A DNA stretch of 64,000 nucleotides from Ctena decussata (GCA_963989385.1 OZ022498.1:317501-381500); one strand, 5' to 3'. Positions 52,701-60,623 are shown, counted from the first letter of the stretch. The notes: generated from the letters alone by a model not told the origin. Numbers and translations: made by a program.

Positions 52701-55469
52701 AATAAGGGCAACAACTCTGTGAAACAGGAAGCTAGAGTGACCATTCTTGCAATCTGCACACCTTCAGACTAAAATGAGTAAGTATGCAAGGTTTGGTGAA
52801 AATACCTCACACAGTCATGAAGGTATGGGCAGGACATGAAATCATGACGGTAATTAAAACAAGGACTGCAACTCTGTAAGATAAGAAGCCAGAGTTACTG
52901 TTCTTGCACTCTGCACACCCTGAGACTATAGTGAGTAAGTATGCAAGGTTTGATGAAAACATTTCCAAGGATGACAAAGATATGGCCAGAACACGGAATC
53001 ATGACAGATGGACAGATGAATGGATCATGGCTGGACAGACAGATGGACCAGGTGATTACTACAGGGCCTCCACAGACTTTGTTTGGTGGGGCTGAGTAAG
53101 CATGCAAGTTTTGACAAAAATATCTCATAGAGTCATAATGGCATGGGCAGGACATGTAATCATAACAATGATTAAAACAAAGGCCACAACTCTGGTGCTG
53201 TTTTTGCACTCTGCACACCCTCAGGTGAGTAAGTAAGTACACAAGGTTTGATGAAAATATTCCCGGTGACACAGATATGGCTCTTACATGAAATCATGAA
53301 GAACGAACAGGCAGGGTGATATGGCCTCCACAGACTTTGTCTGTAGGGCCCTGATAAATGACCTCCTACAATGTAGATATTGCAAACACTTTGACCAAAT
53401 ACATCCTAATATAAGGTGAAACATGTCTGGTTAAAGTGTTTGCAACAGCAAAAAAAATTCGGAAGCTGGCTTTTTTATAGTTAGCTTGCTCTTTTATTAA
53501 AAGATTTAGTGCCCCTGTAACTGTTTATTTTTTCTTAGTTTTTGTTTGTTTTCTTCTTTTGTACAAGATTCTCAGAAAGACTCTGAACACTCAACCATAT
53601 GAAAAAGTATAAATAATTCTGAGAATATGTCACATGAGCATGATGAAAGTTTTAATGAGTGTAATTATCTTACTCGTTTTCTCTTTTCAAATTCTGCTAA
53701 CAGTTCAGCTTGACTCTGCTGGTACTCCTCTTCTAAATCAAATGTAGCCCCTAACAAGAAAAGACAGGAAACCATTATAAACTTTAGCCAGCAAATTCAG
53801 GGGTGTATAATTTCACTCCCCTGCCATCACTGGCAAGTAAACTTTCATTTCAGGCAAGTACAACATCTACCAAATTCACCCTACAGTGAACTCATTTTAT
53901 GACTCGCTATATGCAAGGTGTTTCCGTCAAAAAAGAAGAAGAACAGATCAACAATCTTTTATAGATACTGTAAATGTTTACCAATGTTTCACTGTCAATC
54001 AAATCTAATTTTAGCCCTGACTGTTTACAATATAATTTACTTAATGCATTTGCCGAGTTCACTTCCGAACCTTTCCCCGTCGTAAGATACCTCTTTACTA
54101 CTGCTTGATTCGCTTTCAGATAATTTAAAACATTTTGAAATGACATTATAAGACGCCATCAACCTAAAGGGCTGTATGTCAAGTGCATACAGAAGACATA
54201 TTTAACTACTCAATTACCACCAATTACTGCCAATTGTGTGATCGTTAAAGCCTTTAAGGAAATCAATTTTCATTGATCATTTTCATTCCATATGCCAGGC
54301 ATTAAATAATTTTTTCCAGCTGAAACTAGTTGCTCAAAGGTACAGCTATATGGTCAGGCGTGTTAAGCATCCGATGTGATTATTATGCTTTTGTTTTTGT
54401 AAACACCATTTTTACTAAGTTTTTAAAGAAATCAGAAATAAATGACCTATTAATACAACAAAGACCTTTCAGTTTTTAATTTACATGAATTTTATATCAT
54501 GTAAGTTGAAGGATTTACTGAAGTGCATGCACCAAGAAAAAGTATATAAAAACGCTAAATAAACCATTTTAGCATCTTTCTGGCAGTTTCCAAAACTACC
54601 GTACGGTAGGTAAACTCGGACTTAATAGATGCAGTTAATACATTTATTTATGAGAAACAATTTTTAATTTAACACCTCTGCTGAGCAAGTTAGTCAAGAC
54701 ACATGCATAATTATACCAGAATCTTTTAGTATTTCAGAAAGGCTGATGTAAAAAATCTGGACTGGCCCCCACAAAATATACATTTATGAAAACAAGCTGA
54801 TTAAAGGTTTCCTTGATGCTGGAAGTTATGAGCTACCTGTTCAATGGACCAGAACCATTTGCACAAGTTAATGAGTTGAAAGTGAATGTAATGATCCTTC
54901 TGACTAAATCTGATCAAGCTCTTTTCAGTATCTCTTCAAATGACATTATTTCAGCAAAATCAGAGTATAGATATACTTTTAGGAACGTCTTCTTTGAATT
55001 TTCTCTGTGTTTTACTCCTTTTCTTTAGAAGGAACAACTTTAACATCTAATGGTAGGGTGTGTGCAAGCCTATTTACAGCTGAAATTTTTTTTTCGTCTC
55101 TAGTGAAATCAGAGCCCAGAACCTTAGCTTGGCACTGAGGTCAGTGCTAAACTCACTGAGCTACTAGGGCTCTTTCTTGAGTAGGTGAACAGCAGATAAA
55201 TTGTTTTACAAATGTCTTCTCTACAGCTCTTAGCAATCATGGTAAATTTACTCAAACAGCAAACACTAAAATAAGTACCACTACAATACCTGAGCTGATA
55301 TTGATGTTTCCTGCCTGTATCCCAGCTTTAATGGCATCACCTGCCAAAGAACCTACTGTGCTTGTTGAAGCACCAGCCAGCCGCTGCTTTTCTTGTTGCT
55401 CCAGGCTGCCATAGTGAATCACTTTCTGACGCTTAGCCACAAGCTGACTCTCCGACTCATCATCTGAAC
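31609..55469 (-). CDS. PRPF4: PRPF4, U4/U6 snRNP WD40 protein (15 exons, 5' exon missing)
   Basis: Spliceosomal U4/U6 snRNP 60K protein (Prp4), which with PRPF3 and cyclophilin H stabilises the U4/U6.U5 tri-snRNP in the nucleus. Exons in transcript order: 55469-55290, 53750-53674, 52138-52066, 51259-51135, 48119-48040, 43503-43413, 42776-42682, 41358-41300, 40466-40343, 39109-39017, 37812-37690, 36112-36005, 34722-34604, 32913-32864, 31767-31609. All introns are GT-AG and the phases are continuous to 517 codons plus stop. The human protein is 522 residues, so only about ten N-terminal residues with the ATG are unplaced. Visible order: [10 protein letters not shown] and EAGNINI-like leader, splicing-factor motif ([18 protein letters not shown]), charged linker, then seven WD40 repeats ([57 protein letters not shown]). 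Identification is near certain. Confidence 0.95.
32864..32913 (-). CDS. PRPF4: PRPF4 exon (17 codons)
   Basis: Acceptor tttcag| and donor AAAA|gtaagt. Encodes [17 protein letters not shown]. It is recognised by phase and by match to the HGNFLLTGAYDNTAK segment of the human protein. Confidence 0.93.
33245..33330. repeat. Foldback (inverted repeat ~34-bp arms)
   Basis: 'tcaccaaggttgcatagata' is matched by the reverse complement 'tatctatgcaaccttgttga', with matching outer bases. It lies in a PRPF4 intron. Confidence 0.85.
34300..34427 (-). mobile_element. SINE family 1, partial copy
   Basis: Minus strand begins GGCCCCATTAGCTTAGTGG and shares the 'ctgctgagc...attgg' tRNA-like head and the body with the copy at 562-722. 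It lies in a PRPF4 intron. Confidence 0.6.
34604..34722 (-). CDS. PRPF4: PRPF4 exon
   Basis: Acceptor tttcag| and donor CAAC|gtaagt. Encodes [20 protein letters not shown] and [19 protein letters not shown]. Confidence 0.95.
35643..35857. mobile_element. Foldback MITE (GGGGCCGTATTTATAAAAC ends)
   Basis: A 215-bp inverted repeat. CCTGGGGCCGTATTTATAAA at the left is matched by the reverse complement at the right end (ataaatacggccccagg). The arms continue through 'acttaagt', 'gcta', 'ctatcttgg' and 'gattccctacaact', about 95 bp each, around a short loop 'gaaagactgttcc'. Confidence 0.88.
36005..36112 (-). CDS. PRPF4: PRPF4 exon
   Basis: Acceptor ttccag| and donor GATGG|gtaagt. Encodes [20 protein letters not shown] and [16 protein letters not shown]. 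Confidence 0.95.
36192..36450 (+). mobile_element. SINE family 2 copy
   Basis: Same head, 'catcagggaaggataaggca' core and 'gatacagtgggcctttaacc' 3' region as 12986-13262. It lies upstream of the PRPF4 exon at 36112 in that gene's intron, on the opposite strand to the gene. Confidence 0.75.
37690..37812 (-). CDS. PRPF4: PRPF4 exon
   Basis: Acceptor cttcag| and donor ACAGG|gtaagt. Encodes [20 protein letters not shown] and [20 protein letters not shown]. Confidence 0.95.
38636..38705. repeat. Foldback (hairpin with ATGAAATTTAT arm)
   Basis: 'catttaacatgaaatttatg' pairs with 'gataaatttcatatgaaatg' around a short ttgccgaaggctc loop. Confidence 0.7.
38866..38907. repeat. Perfect 42-bp palindrome
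   Basis: ACAAAAGTTGATTCCCTTTG and T at the left are followed directly by their exact reverse complement, with no spacer. It sits where the GGGTACACTT-type MITE would carry 'acaaaagttgtttccctttg', so it is probably a head-to-head remnant of that family. Confidence 0.92.
39017..39109 (-). CDS. PRPF4: PRPF4 exon
   Basis: Acceptor tttcag| and donor TGTTG|gtatgt. Encodes [20 protein letters not shown] and [10 protein letters not shown]. Confidence 0.94.
39845..40030 (+). mobile_element. SINE family 1 copy
   Basis: Plus-strand copy: GAGCCCTGGAAGCTCAGCTC head, 'ctgcacactgtatttcattatcac' type body, and tail gcaagtcatccatcc. Confidence 0.7.
40343..40466 (-). CDS. PRPF4: PRPF4 exon
   Basis: Acceptor ttccag| and donor ATCAG|gtactt. 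Encodes [20 protein letters not shown] and [18 protein letters not shown], a complete WD40 repeat. Confidence 0.95.
40820..41088 (+). mobile_element. SINE with well-preserved tRNA head, family 4
   Basis: The head 40828-40897 can be folded as a tRNA: AGCGCAGTCAGTAGGGCAC (A box), CAT-like anticodon loop, GGGTTCGATACCC T arm, 3' GGTCTGGCCA. The anticodon stem CTGAC/GTCAG closes a 6-nt loop, not 7. A 170-bp body and a tail caaatcaatcagtc follow, so it is a SINE rather than a functional tRNA gene. Confidence 0.7.
41300..41358 (-). CDS. PRPF4: PRPF4 exon
   Basis: Acceptor ttctag| and donor AGAG|gtaagt. Encodes [19 protein letters not shown], completing WD40 repeat 1 of PRPF4. Confidence 0.94.
42452..42660 (+). 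mobile_element. SINE family 1 copy
   Basis: Head GGTAGCTCATCTGGTTAAGC, B-box-like ggttggagtcttgctc, body 'gactgaaatactgttgaaaaggac' type, tail gcaagtttttt. It ends just before the PRPF4 exon at 42682. Confidence 0.65.
42682..42776 (-). CDS. PRPF4: PRPF4 exon (start of first WD40 repeat)
   Basis: Acceptor gttacag| and donor CATG|gtaggt. Encodes [20 protein letters not shown] and [11 protein letters not shown]. The Trp codon TG|G continues in the next exon. Confidence 0.93.
43413..43503 (-). CDS. PRPF4: PRPF4 exon
   Basis: Acceptor attttag| and donor AAGG|gtaagt. Encodes [20 protein letters not shown] and [10 protein letters not shown]. An upstream GT (gttaag) was rejected because it would put a stop in the next exon; gtaagt keeps the frame. 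Confidence 0.9.
43935..44110 (-). mobile_element. 3' end of a retroposon with (CTTA)n tail
   Basis: On the minus strand 'gagggcctcagggaagattg' leads to AATAAAGACATT followed by (ACTT)n, seven units. A polyadenylation-like AATAAA then a tetranucleotide tail suggests a severely truncated LINE or SINE 3' end. The tail supplies several perfect gtaagt strings on the + strand. Confidence 0.55.
44715..46386 (-). mobile_element. Tandem-array transposon G with 146-bp unit
   Basis: Read on the minus strand, it begins with a hairpin (TATGTCCCCCC/GGGGGGACATA, 46353-46386) and GTCGGCGTCGGCGTCGGCGT. Eight copies of an exactly 146-bp unit follow (gtttgg on + at 45381, 45527, 45673, 45819, 45965, 46111, 46257). 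It ends near a second TGTCCCCCCACCA at 44738. More degenerate copies occupy 44800-45130. It lies in a PRPF4 intron. Confidence 0.8.
46750..46997. mobile_element. Copy of the GGGTACACTT-end MITE
   Basis: Same interior order as 50866-51100 (gggagtcaactctgctg, ctttaggagcaaatac, ttacaaaagttgttcccct, ggtacatatatacact). It is also part of a direct duplication with 47410-47655. Confidence 0.65.
47410..47655. mobile_element. Copy of the GGGTACACTT-end MITE
   Basis: Shares 'ggatacactttcagggcagt', 'gttacaaaagttgttccc' and 'ggaggtgtatccac' with 46750-46997. The offset is 664 bp, and flanking 'gaaacacctaca'/'agaaaagttt' is also shared. Confidence 0.65.
48040..48119 (-). CDS. PRPF4: PRPF4 exon
   Basis: Acceptor tttcag| and donor CCAAG|gtaaga. 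Encodes [20 protein letters not shown] and AEYSIPR. It corresponds to the TWYHEGP...LPR block of the human protein. Confidence 0.93.
48290..49650. mobile_element. 1.2-kb palindromic foldback element with TGACGTCA sites
   Basis: Left arm (about 48456-48955) and right arm (about 49141-49640) are imperfect inverted copies of ~500 bp. The shared blocks include TGACGTCA (48676 and 49433), 'aggccgcctgagtctcctgt'/'ggcggcctgac', and 'cccagtaaacac'/'gtgtttactggg'. A 150-bp foldback (gactttttcagtgtaagat to atcttacactgaaaaagtc) sits at the centre; a second copy of that module flanks the left side (48300-48455). It has no long ORF and lies in a PRPF4 intron. Confidence 0.85.
49858..50205. repeat. 68-bp tandem array, five copies
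   Basis: GCAAATTC recurs at 49871, 49939, 50007, 50075 and 50143. The unit is gagcaaattctttcctttaag, then 'agtaaccccaatgaggaggg' and 'agatgtgccttgactatctc'. Variants CCCCAAGTGAG and CCACAAGGGAG alternate in the last four copies, suggesting a 136-bp duplication step. Confidence 0.9.
50866..51100. mobile_element. MITE with AAGGnATATGGGTACACTT ends
   Basis: Left end AAGGCATATGGGTACACTTTC; right end 'gaagtgtacccattcccctt' as inverted match (about 20 bp). Interior: 'gggaaacaactcc', 'aaagggaagaatttgctccc', 'gcacacaggaactcatagatg', 'ttgtttcccctg'. Copies lie at 46750-46997 and 47410-47655, with fragments at 730-815, 12660-12850, 23216-23345, 35510-35640, 38840-38935 and 42290-42420. Confidence 0.7.
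51135..51259 (-). CDS. PRPF4: PRPF4 exon
   Basis: Acceptor tgacag| and donor GAG|gtacag. Encodes [20 protein letters not shown], then [13 protein letters not shown] and a basic tail EKKKRDE. Confidence 0.94.
51646..51797. repeat. Duplication of a 77-bp unit with poly-G tracts
   Basis: Two copies of 'aatttgctcctcctaggaac' ... 'gccactaatgacag' followed by G runs of about 18 and 11. The left half resembles the ggaaagaatttgctcc MITE interior. Confidence 0.85.
52066..52138 (-). CDS. PRPF4: PRPF4 exon (splicing-factor motif)
   Basis: Acceptor tttcag| and donor ATTT|gtaagt. Encodes [20 protein letters not shown] and GEPI, the signature of the PRP4-type splicing-factor motif. Confidence 0.95.
52680..53350 (-). 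repeat. Tandem-array element of ~140-160 bp units
   Basis: Four diverged units: 'gtatgcaaggtttgatgaaa' occurs near 52787, 52940, 53103 and 53240. The array is closed by 'ggcctccacagactttgtct'. It lies in a PRPF4 intron; orientation is uncertain. Confidence 0.55.
53674..53750 (-). CDS. PRPF4: PRPF4 exon
   Basis: Acceptor ttgttag| and donor CGA|gtaaga. Encodes [20 protein letters not shown] and then EKRKR, matching the AEVLAEFERRKRAR region of the human protein. Confidence 0.93.
55085..55175 (-). mobile_element. SINE family 1 head fragment
   Basis: Minus strand AAGAGCCCTAGTAGCTCAGTG followed by a tRNA-like region; the body is lacking. Confidence 0.5.
55290..55469 (-). CDS. PRPF4: PRPF4 exon (first one found)
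   Basis: Encodes [32 protein letters not shown] and [15 protein letters not shown], ending TCAG|gtattg. The acceptor is taken as tttgaag| before 55469; an alternative is ttcag| before 55463. No ATG starts this frame in the exon, so a short upstream exon must exist. The 5' boundary is the least certain of the gene. Confidence 0.88.
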
Positions 55470-55754
55470 CTTCAAAAAAAAGGTATCTTCTTTATCCTAT
55501 ATATTAGGACACTTGTTTTGTTTTTTGTTTTCCTTCATACTTCAGTACGATCATGTCTGATCATTACAAATGTACATCAGAGGACTGTTCTGTGGTGGAA
55601 GAAAGCCAGACATGCCAGAAGTAGTTCTCAGCTGTATAGGGGCTGGAAAATACTCTGTGAAACCACCGCAACCCCAAAGGGAACAGCCAACCATTCCTAC
55701 TTGCCAGCGCAGGTTTTGTATCTACGTGGTATAGGTATGTAGCCATTCTACGGT

Positions 55755-55842
55755 TTATAGGTAAACCTCGCTACTGACTGAGCTATCGAGGTGCCTACTG
55801 AGCTATCGGGGTGCCTGACTGAGCTATCGGGGCACCTATAGT
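55755..55842 (-). repeat. Triplicated tRNA-like head (GATAGCTCAGT)
   Basis: On the minus strand GGTGCCCCGATAGCTCAGTC is followed by two more copies of cCGATAGCTCAGT at about 24-bp spacing. It is an A-box-like SINE head expanded in tandem. The adjoining 55560-55750 looks like the rest of a tRNA-derived SINE. Confidence 0.6.
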
Positions 55843-56311
55843 TGAACCCAGTGCCCTATTTATCCTTCATTATAACATATCAGGACACTTGAACCTAGTG
55901 CCCTATTTATCCTGAAACCTGAACACAATTTCACTGGGCTGATCTAGATGCATGCCACTTGGGCCAATTTGAACGAGACTACAACAACGTGGTGCCAAGG
56001 GTAGCACCTCACCCCCTCAAAGATCTTCAAGGATTATAAAGAGTGTGATCTCATAAAGGCAAAGCCTTAATTTCATAATATGAAAAAAGGCACTGCCTTT
56101 AGGCGAGCACATCGCTTTTTACAATGTATGAGTGGTATGATAAAGTCTCTTTGGCTGTTACCATGTCAACTCTAAAGTTTCAGACAAAAATGCATAGTCG
56201 AAGTGTAGACCTTCATCTGACTACTCACTGTACGATTCTGGATTCAATCTCACAAGTTGTTGTTTGAAATTTGTAATAAAACTATTGCAACTCAACAACT
56301 GCGAAGTCCTT

Positions 56312-57078
56312 GTGTTTCCCCTAGCTAGTTTTATCATGGCGCCGCGCCATGCCCTTTTCCTCCGGCGCCATGCCTTTTTTCTCAGCGCCATGCCCTTTTA
56401 ATCAATCTACATAAAATGCCCTACGTTTTGGTAAAAAAAATCATCAAAATCTGACAAAAATTAAGGAAGTTATAAATATTTTAGTTTGAACCCTTGATAA
56501 CAAATAAGACAGCAGTTGAATCAATAATCAAAATCAAGCAGTTGCAATAAAATTTTCACATTGGTTGACTGCTTTAATCCTTTGTCTATTGTCACCAATT
56601 AGTACCCTAAACAGTTGACAAAAGTTTTATGACAATACCCCATATCTTAAAGGTGACACCAATTAAGTAATGACTCAATTAAAGTGTGAATTTGGAACAA
56701 TGAACCATGTACACCAAATGAAATTATTTACCAATAATTATCAAAACAAATACTGGATAGAGGTCAACTCTTTTTTGACAAGCAGGTTGACATTAGTATC
56801 TTTTAAAAGCAAAAAGAGTACTTTAATGTGTTTTGCTTAAAGGGCTGGTAATAGCAGCATCCTGATTAGGGTTGGGGAATTGGGAAAGAAAGGTGAAAGG
56901 AGATAGGACTAGAGAAAAGATAATAGTAGTGTAAAACGTTGACCAGTGCGCTATAAAATGCCCTCCTAGCATGCTGGCGTATGCGTTAAAAGTGCCCTCT
57001 TAGCAAGTCGTCCCTCGCTCCAAGTGCCCTTTTTTTGAGAACTTTACCATGCCCTTTTTGGGGGCTGGGGGAAACACT
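56312..57078. mobile_element. Probable hAT-type non-autonomous element
   Basis: Ends GTGTTTCCCCTAGC and (reverse complement) AGTGTTTCCCCCAGC. Flanks AAGTCCTT (56304-56311) and AAGTCCGT (57079-57086) look like an 8-bp target duplication with one mismatch. The sub-terminal motif CATGCCCTTTT is repeated at both ends. An 8-bp duplication and short TGTTTCCC-type ends fit the hAT superfamily. No transposase ORF. Confidence 0.65.
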
Positions 57079-57290
57079 AAGTCCGTCTGACAAACGGATG
57101 AGAAACTGACCGAGAACAGCTTTCCCCACCTAATCTTTCCCCTAGGAAAACTGGCTATATTTTTTTCCCCCAGTTTCTTCTCTGCGGCGCTTTATATTTT
57201 CTTCAAACTTCATCAAATGCTCAGCCTCCTTGCATTTTGTGAATCACCATGTAGTGATCTTCGCACAAAAGCAGTAAACGTTGACGCCAC

Positions 57291-60200
57291 TGTTGTTGTT
57301 GTTGTTGTTGACATAAGTTCTCCCAGTGTTGGGACACCTCGTTGACGAGTTGAACAAATCGTGTTGATATAGCTGTCTGTCGCGTAAAATTATTATTCTA
57401 AAATGATGAACTCTCCCATCACCCTATTTACAGTTTATGAATATGTACAGTTCTCTCACAGAGTTAAAAACAGTTTGTAGGTATTAAAAAGGACGTAAAA
57501 GTCTCTGGCTATCAGTCTCTAAAACTTCTTATAAAAACTAATCATTAGACCAACCCTGCTAGGATATGCCACGGAGCTACCTCTTAGGTTTCACCATTCT
57601 GTTACGTCGGGGTATCAATGCCAGCCTCTTAAACCGTTCACAGTCCAGAGCAAAGCACAATCTTCGTGTTTGAAATTCAATGTTTGACAGTTCATAGTTG
57701 TGATTGTTAGTGTCTATTAGCGCACTACAGTCTATAACTAGCTTCAGCAGGGTATTAATGTCACAAGCAGGATTACATAAGCCACTACAAGCTTCGATTA
57801 TACAGTTCATAATAGGGTTTCGTACCGGGGAGAGCACAGTACAGTCAAGCAGGAAATGCTGTAGGGATTCTTCGCCATCCTTGCACAACATACACGTTGG
57901 GTCTACCTTATTCTGGTTAAATGACGCCCTGTTTGTCTGCAACATGTAGGTCCCTGTAGCAACCTTGAGTTTTGTATGTATACGATGGATCTCTCTAGCA
58001 CTCCCGGAAGACTTCAACAAATGATGTACTTTCCCATATGCGTAGTTATCCACTTCTAGAAACTTCAGGCTGGGATAAAGACTGGCACGATCTTTAATAA
58101 GGTTAGTCCAGTACACGTTTATCTGTTTGTTTACTCTGCGCTTCCACGAATACTTAGTAGGGGGATGTTCCAGCAGTTCCAGTGGATCCGGAAGCTCGTA
58201 TTTCACCAGGAGTTTCTTAAGGGCAATAAACCAGCTACGACTAGTGTGGCTCTTGACTGTCAATTGCCTTATCGCCAGCTGCCGCTCTGTAGAACTCTCT
58301 TCTAGCCGACAAACATTGCCGAACAGGGAAAGGGCACACTTATGGATCACTCCTTCAATGGGTATAGTCCCAGTTAGAATATATACTGCTGAATCCGCTG
58401 TTGTATTCGGAAGACTCAGAATATGCTTAAGAAACTTTTTATTCATACGTTCTAACATATCCACCAGTTTCTGTTCTGGAAGGACAACTTCTAGACCGTA
58501 GACTAATATTGGTAACACATACACTTGGTAAAGCCGAACCGATGTCTCGGGGTCAAGGCCATTATATCCATGCAACCCTGGGCCCATCAAACTGTACATA
58601 GTTTTCCTGGCTTTCTTTATGTTTTCTTCTACCGTAGGTTCATTAGAGATGGCTGAACGCTTTATACCCATGTGCGTTGTTTCTTGAACAATAGGCATCG
58701 GCTCACCATTAATAGTCCAAGTGAAATCAGCTAGATCAATAGATTTTCTTACTTTCCCTGGAACCGGCATAACCACACTCTTGACTGGCTGCAGAAGGTA
58801 ACGCTCCATCCTGCTATAGTCACTTCCCTCATCGACAAGCACCTGCAGCCCTTCTTTATTGTCGCTGATAAAGGTCACATCGTCGGCGCATGCCGGGGCT
58901 GCACAGATTACCTCGCCCACCATACCCCCAATCAACAGACTGGTAACCCGGTCCAACAAGGGATTAGAATAAATCTTATATAGGTCAGTACTGAGTACTC
59001 CACCTTGACGGACTCCCTGACATATCTCAAAAGGCTCGGACGTCTCGCCACACCAGCGTACAACTGTCCTAGCTTCTCTATGGAGACTATGTATCAAGTT
59101 CCACGTAACACCTTCTACTCCAATATGGAACAACTTCCTCATCAGGCTTGAATGGTTAACAACGTCAAACGCAGCTTTGGCGTCCAGAAAAGCAATATAG
59201 GTGTCCTTCTTAAGGTCTCTGTTCTCCCGGATGTACTCCTCAAGAATCAAAGAACAATTCATTGGGGAAGAGTTCTTTGTAAAACCACGCTGCATGCTGT
59301 TCTGCGTCGCCTCAACATAGGGCTCTATTCTCACGCGTAACACACTTTCAAGAAGTTTTGACAGGATTGGTAGGATGGTGATCCCTCGATAGTTCTTTGC
59401 ATCCAAGCTGGACCCTTTTTTCTTGAAGACTGGCGTGAGCAATCCTAACTTTAGGGAGTCAGGTAGTTCACCAAGGGCAAAGATACTGTTCATCAGTGAC
59501 GTAAGGACTGGTAGTAGGTTATTTGCAGCATATGTGAGATGTTCTGTAGTCAGACCGTAAATATCGGCCGCTTTACCCCTATTCAAGGAGCTCAAAGCAT
59601 CAATTATTTCTTGCTCAGTCACAGCTTCATACTGGGCGCTCAATGTATCACATATGTCTTTGATCTCTAACAACTCCTTCTCAACAAGACCATTGTACTT
59701 CTCATCAAACAGTGGATTTGATGACTGCGTGGCCAGCTCACCAAAATGCTTCCTCCACCCATCAAGTATCTCACCGTCTGATCTAAATGTTGACTCACCA
59801 ACATGTAACTCATTCACACAGGCGCCGAGTTTACCACGCTGCTTGTTGATCAACTTATAGAATAGAGCTGTGTCATGACTCTTGGCATCCAGAATCTCCT
59901 GCTTCTCCTGCATGTACTGGTGGGCCTTCTCCCGTCTACACAGCTGCCGCAAGACTTTTGTTGTCAGCTTCTTTTGGTCAAGGAGTGGGTCACCCTCACT
60001 CTGTGGTTTACCTGCAGCCTTCCATAGATAGAATGCTTTCTTCTTGTCTGTAATTGCACTTCGTATTTCAGGCGTCCATGTCCTTAGCTTTGCTTTTCTA
60101 GCTCTGCGCTGTCTTCTGGGAGCAGACTCACTGGCACACTCAGCCAGCACATGGTTCATAGCTGTAACAGCCTTCTCAAGGTCATAAACGGTATTAGCAC

Positions 60201-60499
60201 TTGTAGGTATACAAGCTAATCTTTCTTGCACTAAGGCAGCATACAAATCTGTATCAACTTTTTTCCAATTAGTCCTTGCTGGTGTAGGGATACCTTTATC
60301 TTCTGATGTACTGACATAGTCAAAGGAAAACAGCATTGAGAGCTCAATTGGGTAATGATCTGATACATTGCTTATCACTGTATCCAGCCTTTCAACTGAC
60401 ACTATCCTGTTTAACAGGGCCAATTGATTTTTTGGAACTGAAGTTTTCAACCGACACTATCCTGTTTAACAGGGCCAATTGATTTTTTGGAACTGAACG
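57291..60499 (-). mobile_element. 5'-truncated LINE insertion with (CAA)n tail
   Basis: Encloses the RT ORF. The 3' UTR runs from 57576 down to 57311 and ends in (CAA)n on the minus strand ((TTG)n at 57291-57310), a typical short-repeat tail. The 5' break falls inside the endonuclease at about 60444, and the final 55 bp are tandemly duplicated (60390-60444 and 60445-60499). Confidence 0.85.
57577..60450 (-). CDS. Non-LTR retrotransposon reverse transcriptase ORF (957 codons)
   Basis: ORF2-type polyprotein of a LINE. Residues about 29-36 (VSDHYPIE) are the last motif of an apurinic-type endonuclease whose body is missing. The reverse transcriptase follows: LTPVFKKKG and NYRGITILP near 338-360, motif A FLDAKAAFD near 421, motif B CQGVRQGGVLST near 477, catalytic CADD (ACADDVTFI) near 520. 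A C-terminal cysteine motif CMLCKDGEESLQHFLLDC lies near 870. The frame is fully open, so the insertion is young, but it is 5'-truncated and probably cannot move alone. The CADD in place of the usual Y/FADD is notable. Clade is not assigned; the CR1/Jockey/I group seems likely. Confidence 0.9.
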   Translation of the reverse strand: MKTSVPKNQLALLNRIVSVERLDTVISNVSDHYPIELSMLFSFDYVSTSEDKGIPTPARTNWKKVDTDLYAALVQERLACIPTSANTVYDLEKAVTAMNHVLAECASESAPRRQRRARKAKLRTWTPEIRSAITDKKKAFYLWKAAGKPQSEGDPLLDQKKLTTKVLRQLCRREKAHQYMQEKQEILDAKSHDTALFYKLINKQRGKLGACVNELHVGESTFRSDGEILDGWRKHFGELATQSSNPLFDEKYNGLVEKELLEIKDICDTLSAQYEAVTEQEIIDALSSLNRGKAADIYGLTTEHLTYAANNLLPVLTSLMNSIFALGELPDSLKLGLLTPVFKKKGSSLDAKNYRGITILPILSKLLESVLRVRIEPYVEATQNSMQRGFTKNSSPMNCSLILEEYIRENRDLKKDTYIAFLDAKAAFDVVNHSSLMRKLFHIGVEGVTWNLIHSLHREARTVVRWCGETSEPFEICQGVRQGGVLSTDLYKIYSNPLLDRVTSLLIGGMVGEVICAAPACADDVTFISDNKEGLQVLVDEGSDYSRMERYLLQPVKSVVMPVPGKVRKSIDLADFTWTINGEPMPIVQETTHMGIKRSAISNEPTVEENIKKARKTMYSLMGPGLHGYNGLDPETSVRLYQVYVLPILVYGLEVVLPEQKLVDMLERMNKKFLKHILSLPNTTADSAVYILTGTIPIEGVIHKCALSLFGNVCRLEESSTERQLAIRQLTVKSHTSRSWFIALKKLLVKYELPDPLELLEHPPTKYSWKRRVNKQINVYWTNLIKDRASLYPSLKFLEVDNYAYGKVHHLLKSSGSAREIHRIHTKLKVATGTYMLQTNRASFNQNKVDPTCMLCKDGEESLQHFLLDCTVLSPVRNPIMNCIIEACSGLCNPACDINTLLKLVIDCSALIDTNNHNYELSNIEFQTRRLCFALDCERFKRLALIPRRNRMVKPKR

Positions 60500-60623
60500 T
60501 TTGACGTCACTAGTCATGTCACTTCCGTTTGGTGTTGCTACGAAAGATATTCCATTGTAAGTAATGTATTTTAAAGGCAAAAATATGCTTTACCAATCCT
60601 CTACCATAGAGCTCCCACTCTTT

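Noticed and set aside
54813..55028. 71-codon ORF upstream of a PRPF4 exon
   Set aside because: No recognisable motif, wrong strand for PRPF4, and no splice-site context. Probably chance.
57180..57270. Possible Myb/SANT-like coding fragment on the minus strand (EEAEHLMKFEENIKRRREE-like)
   Set aside because: Only ~30 open codons with no flanking domain, splice context or repeat match. Too weak to annotate.
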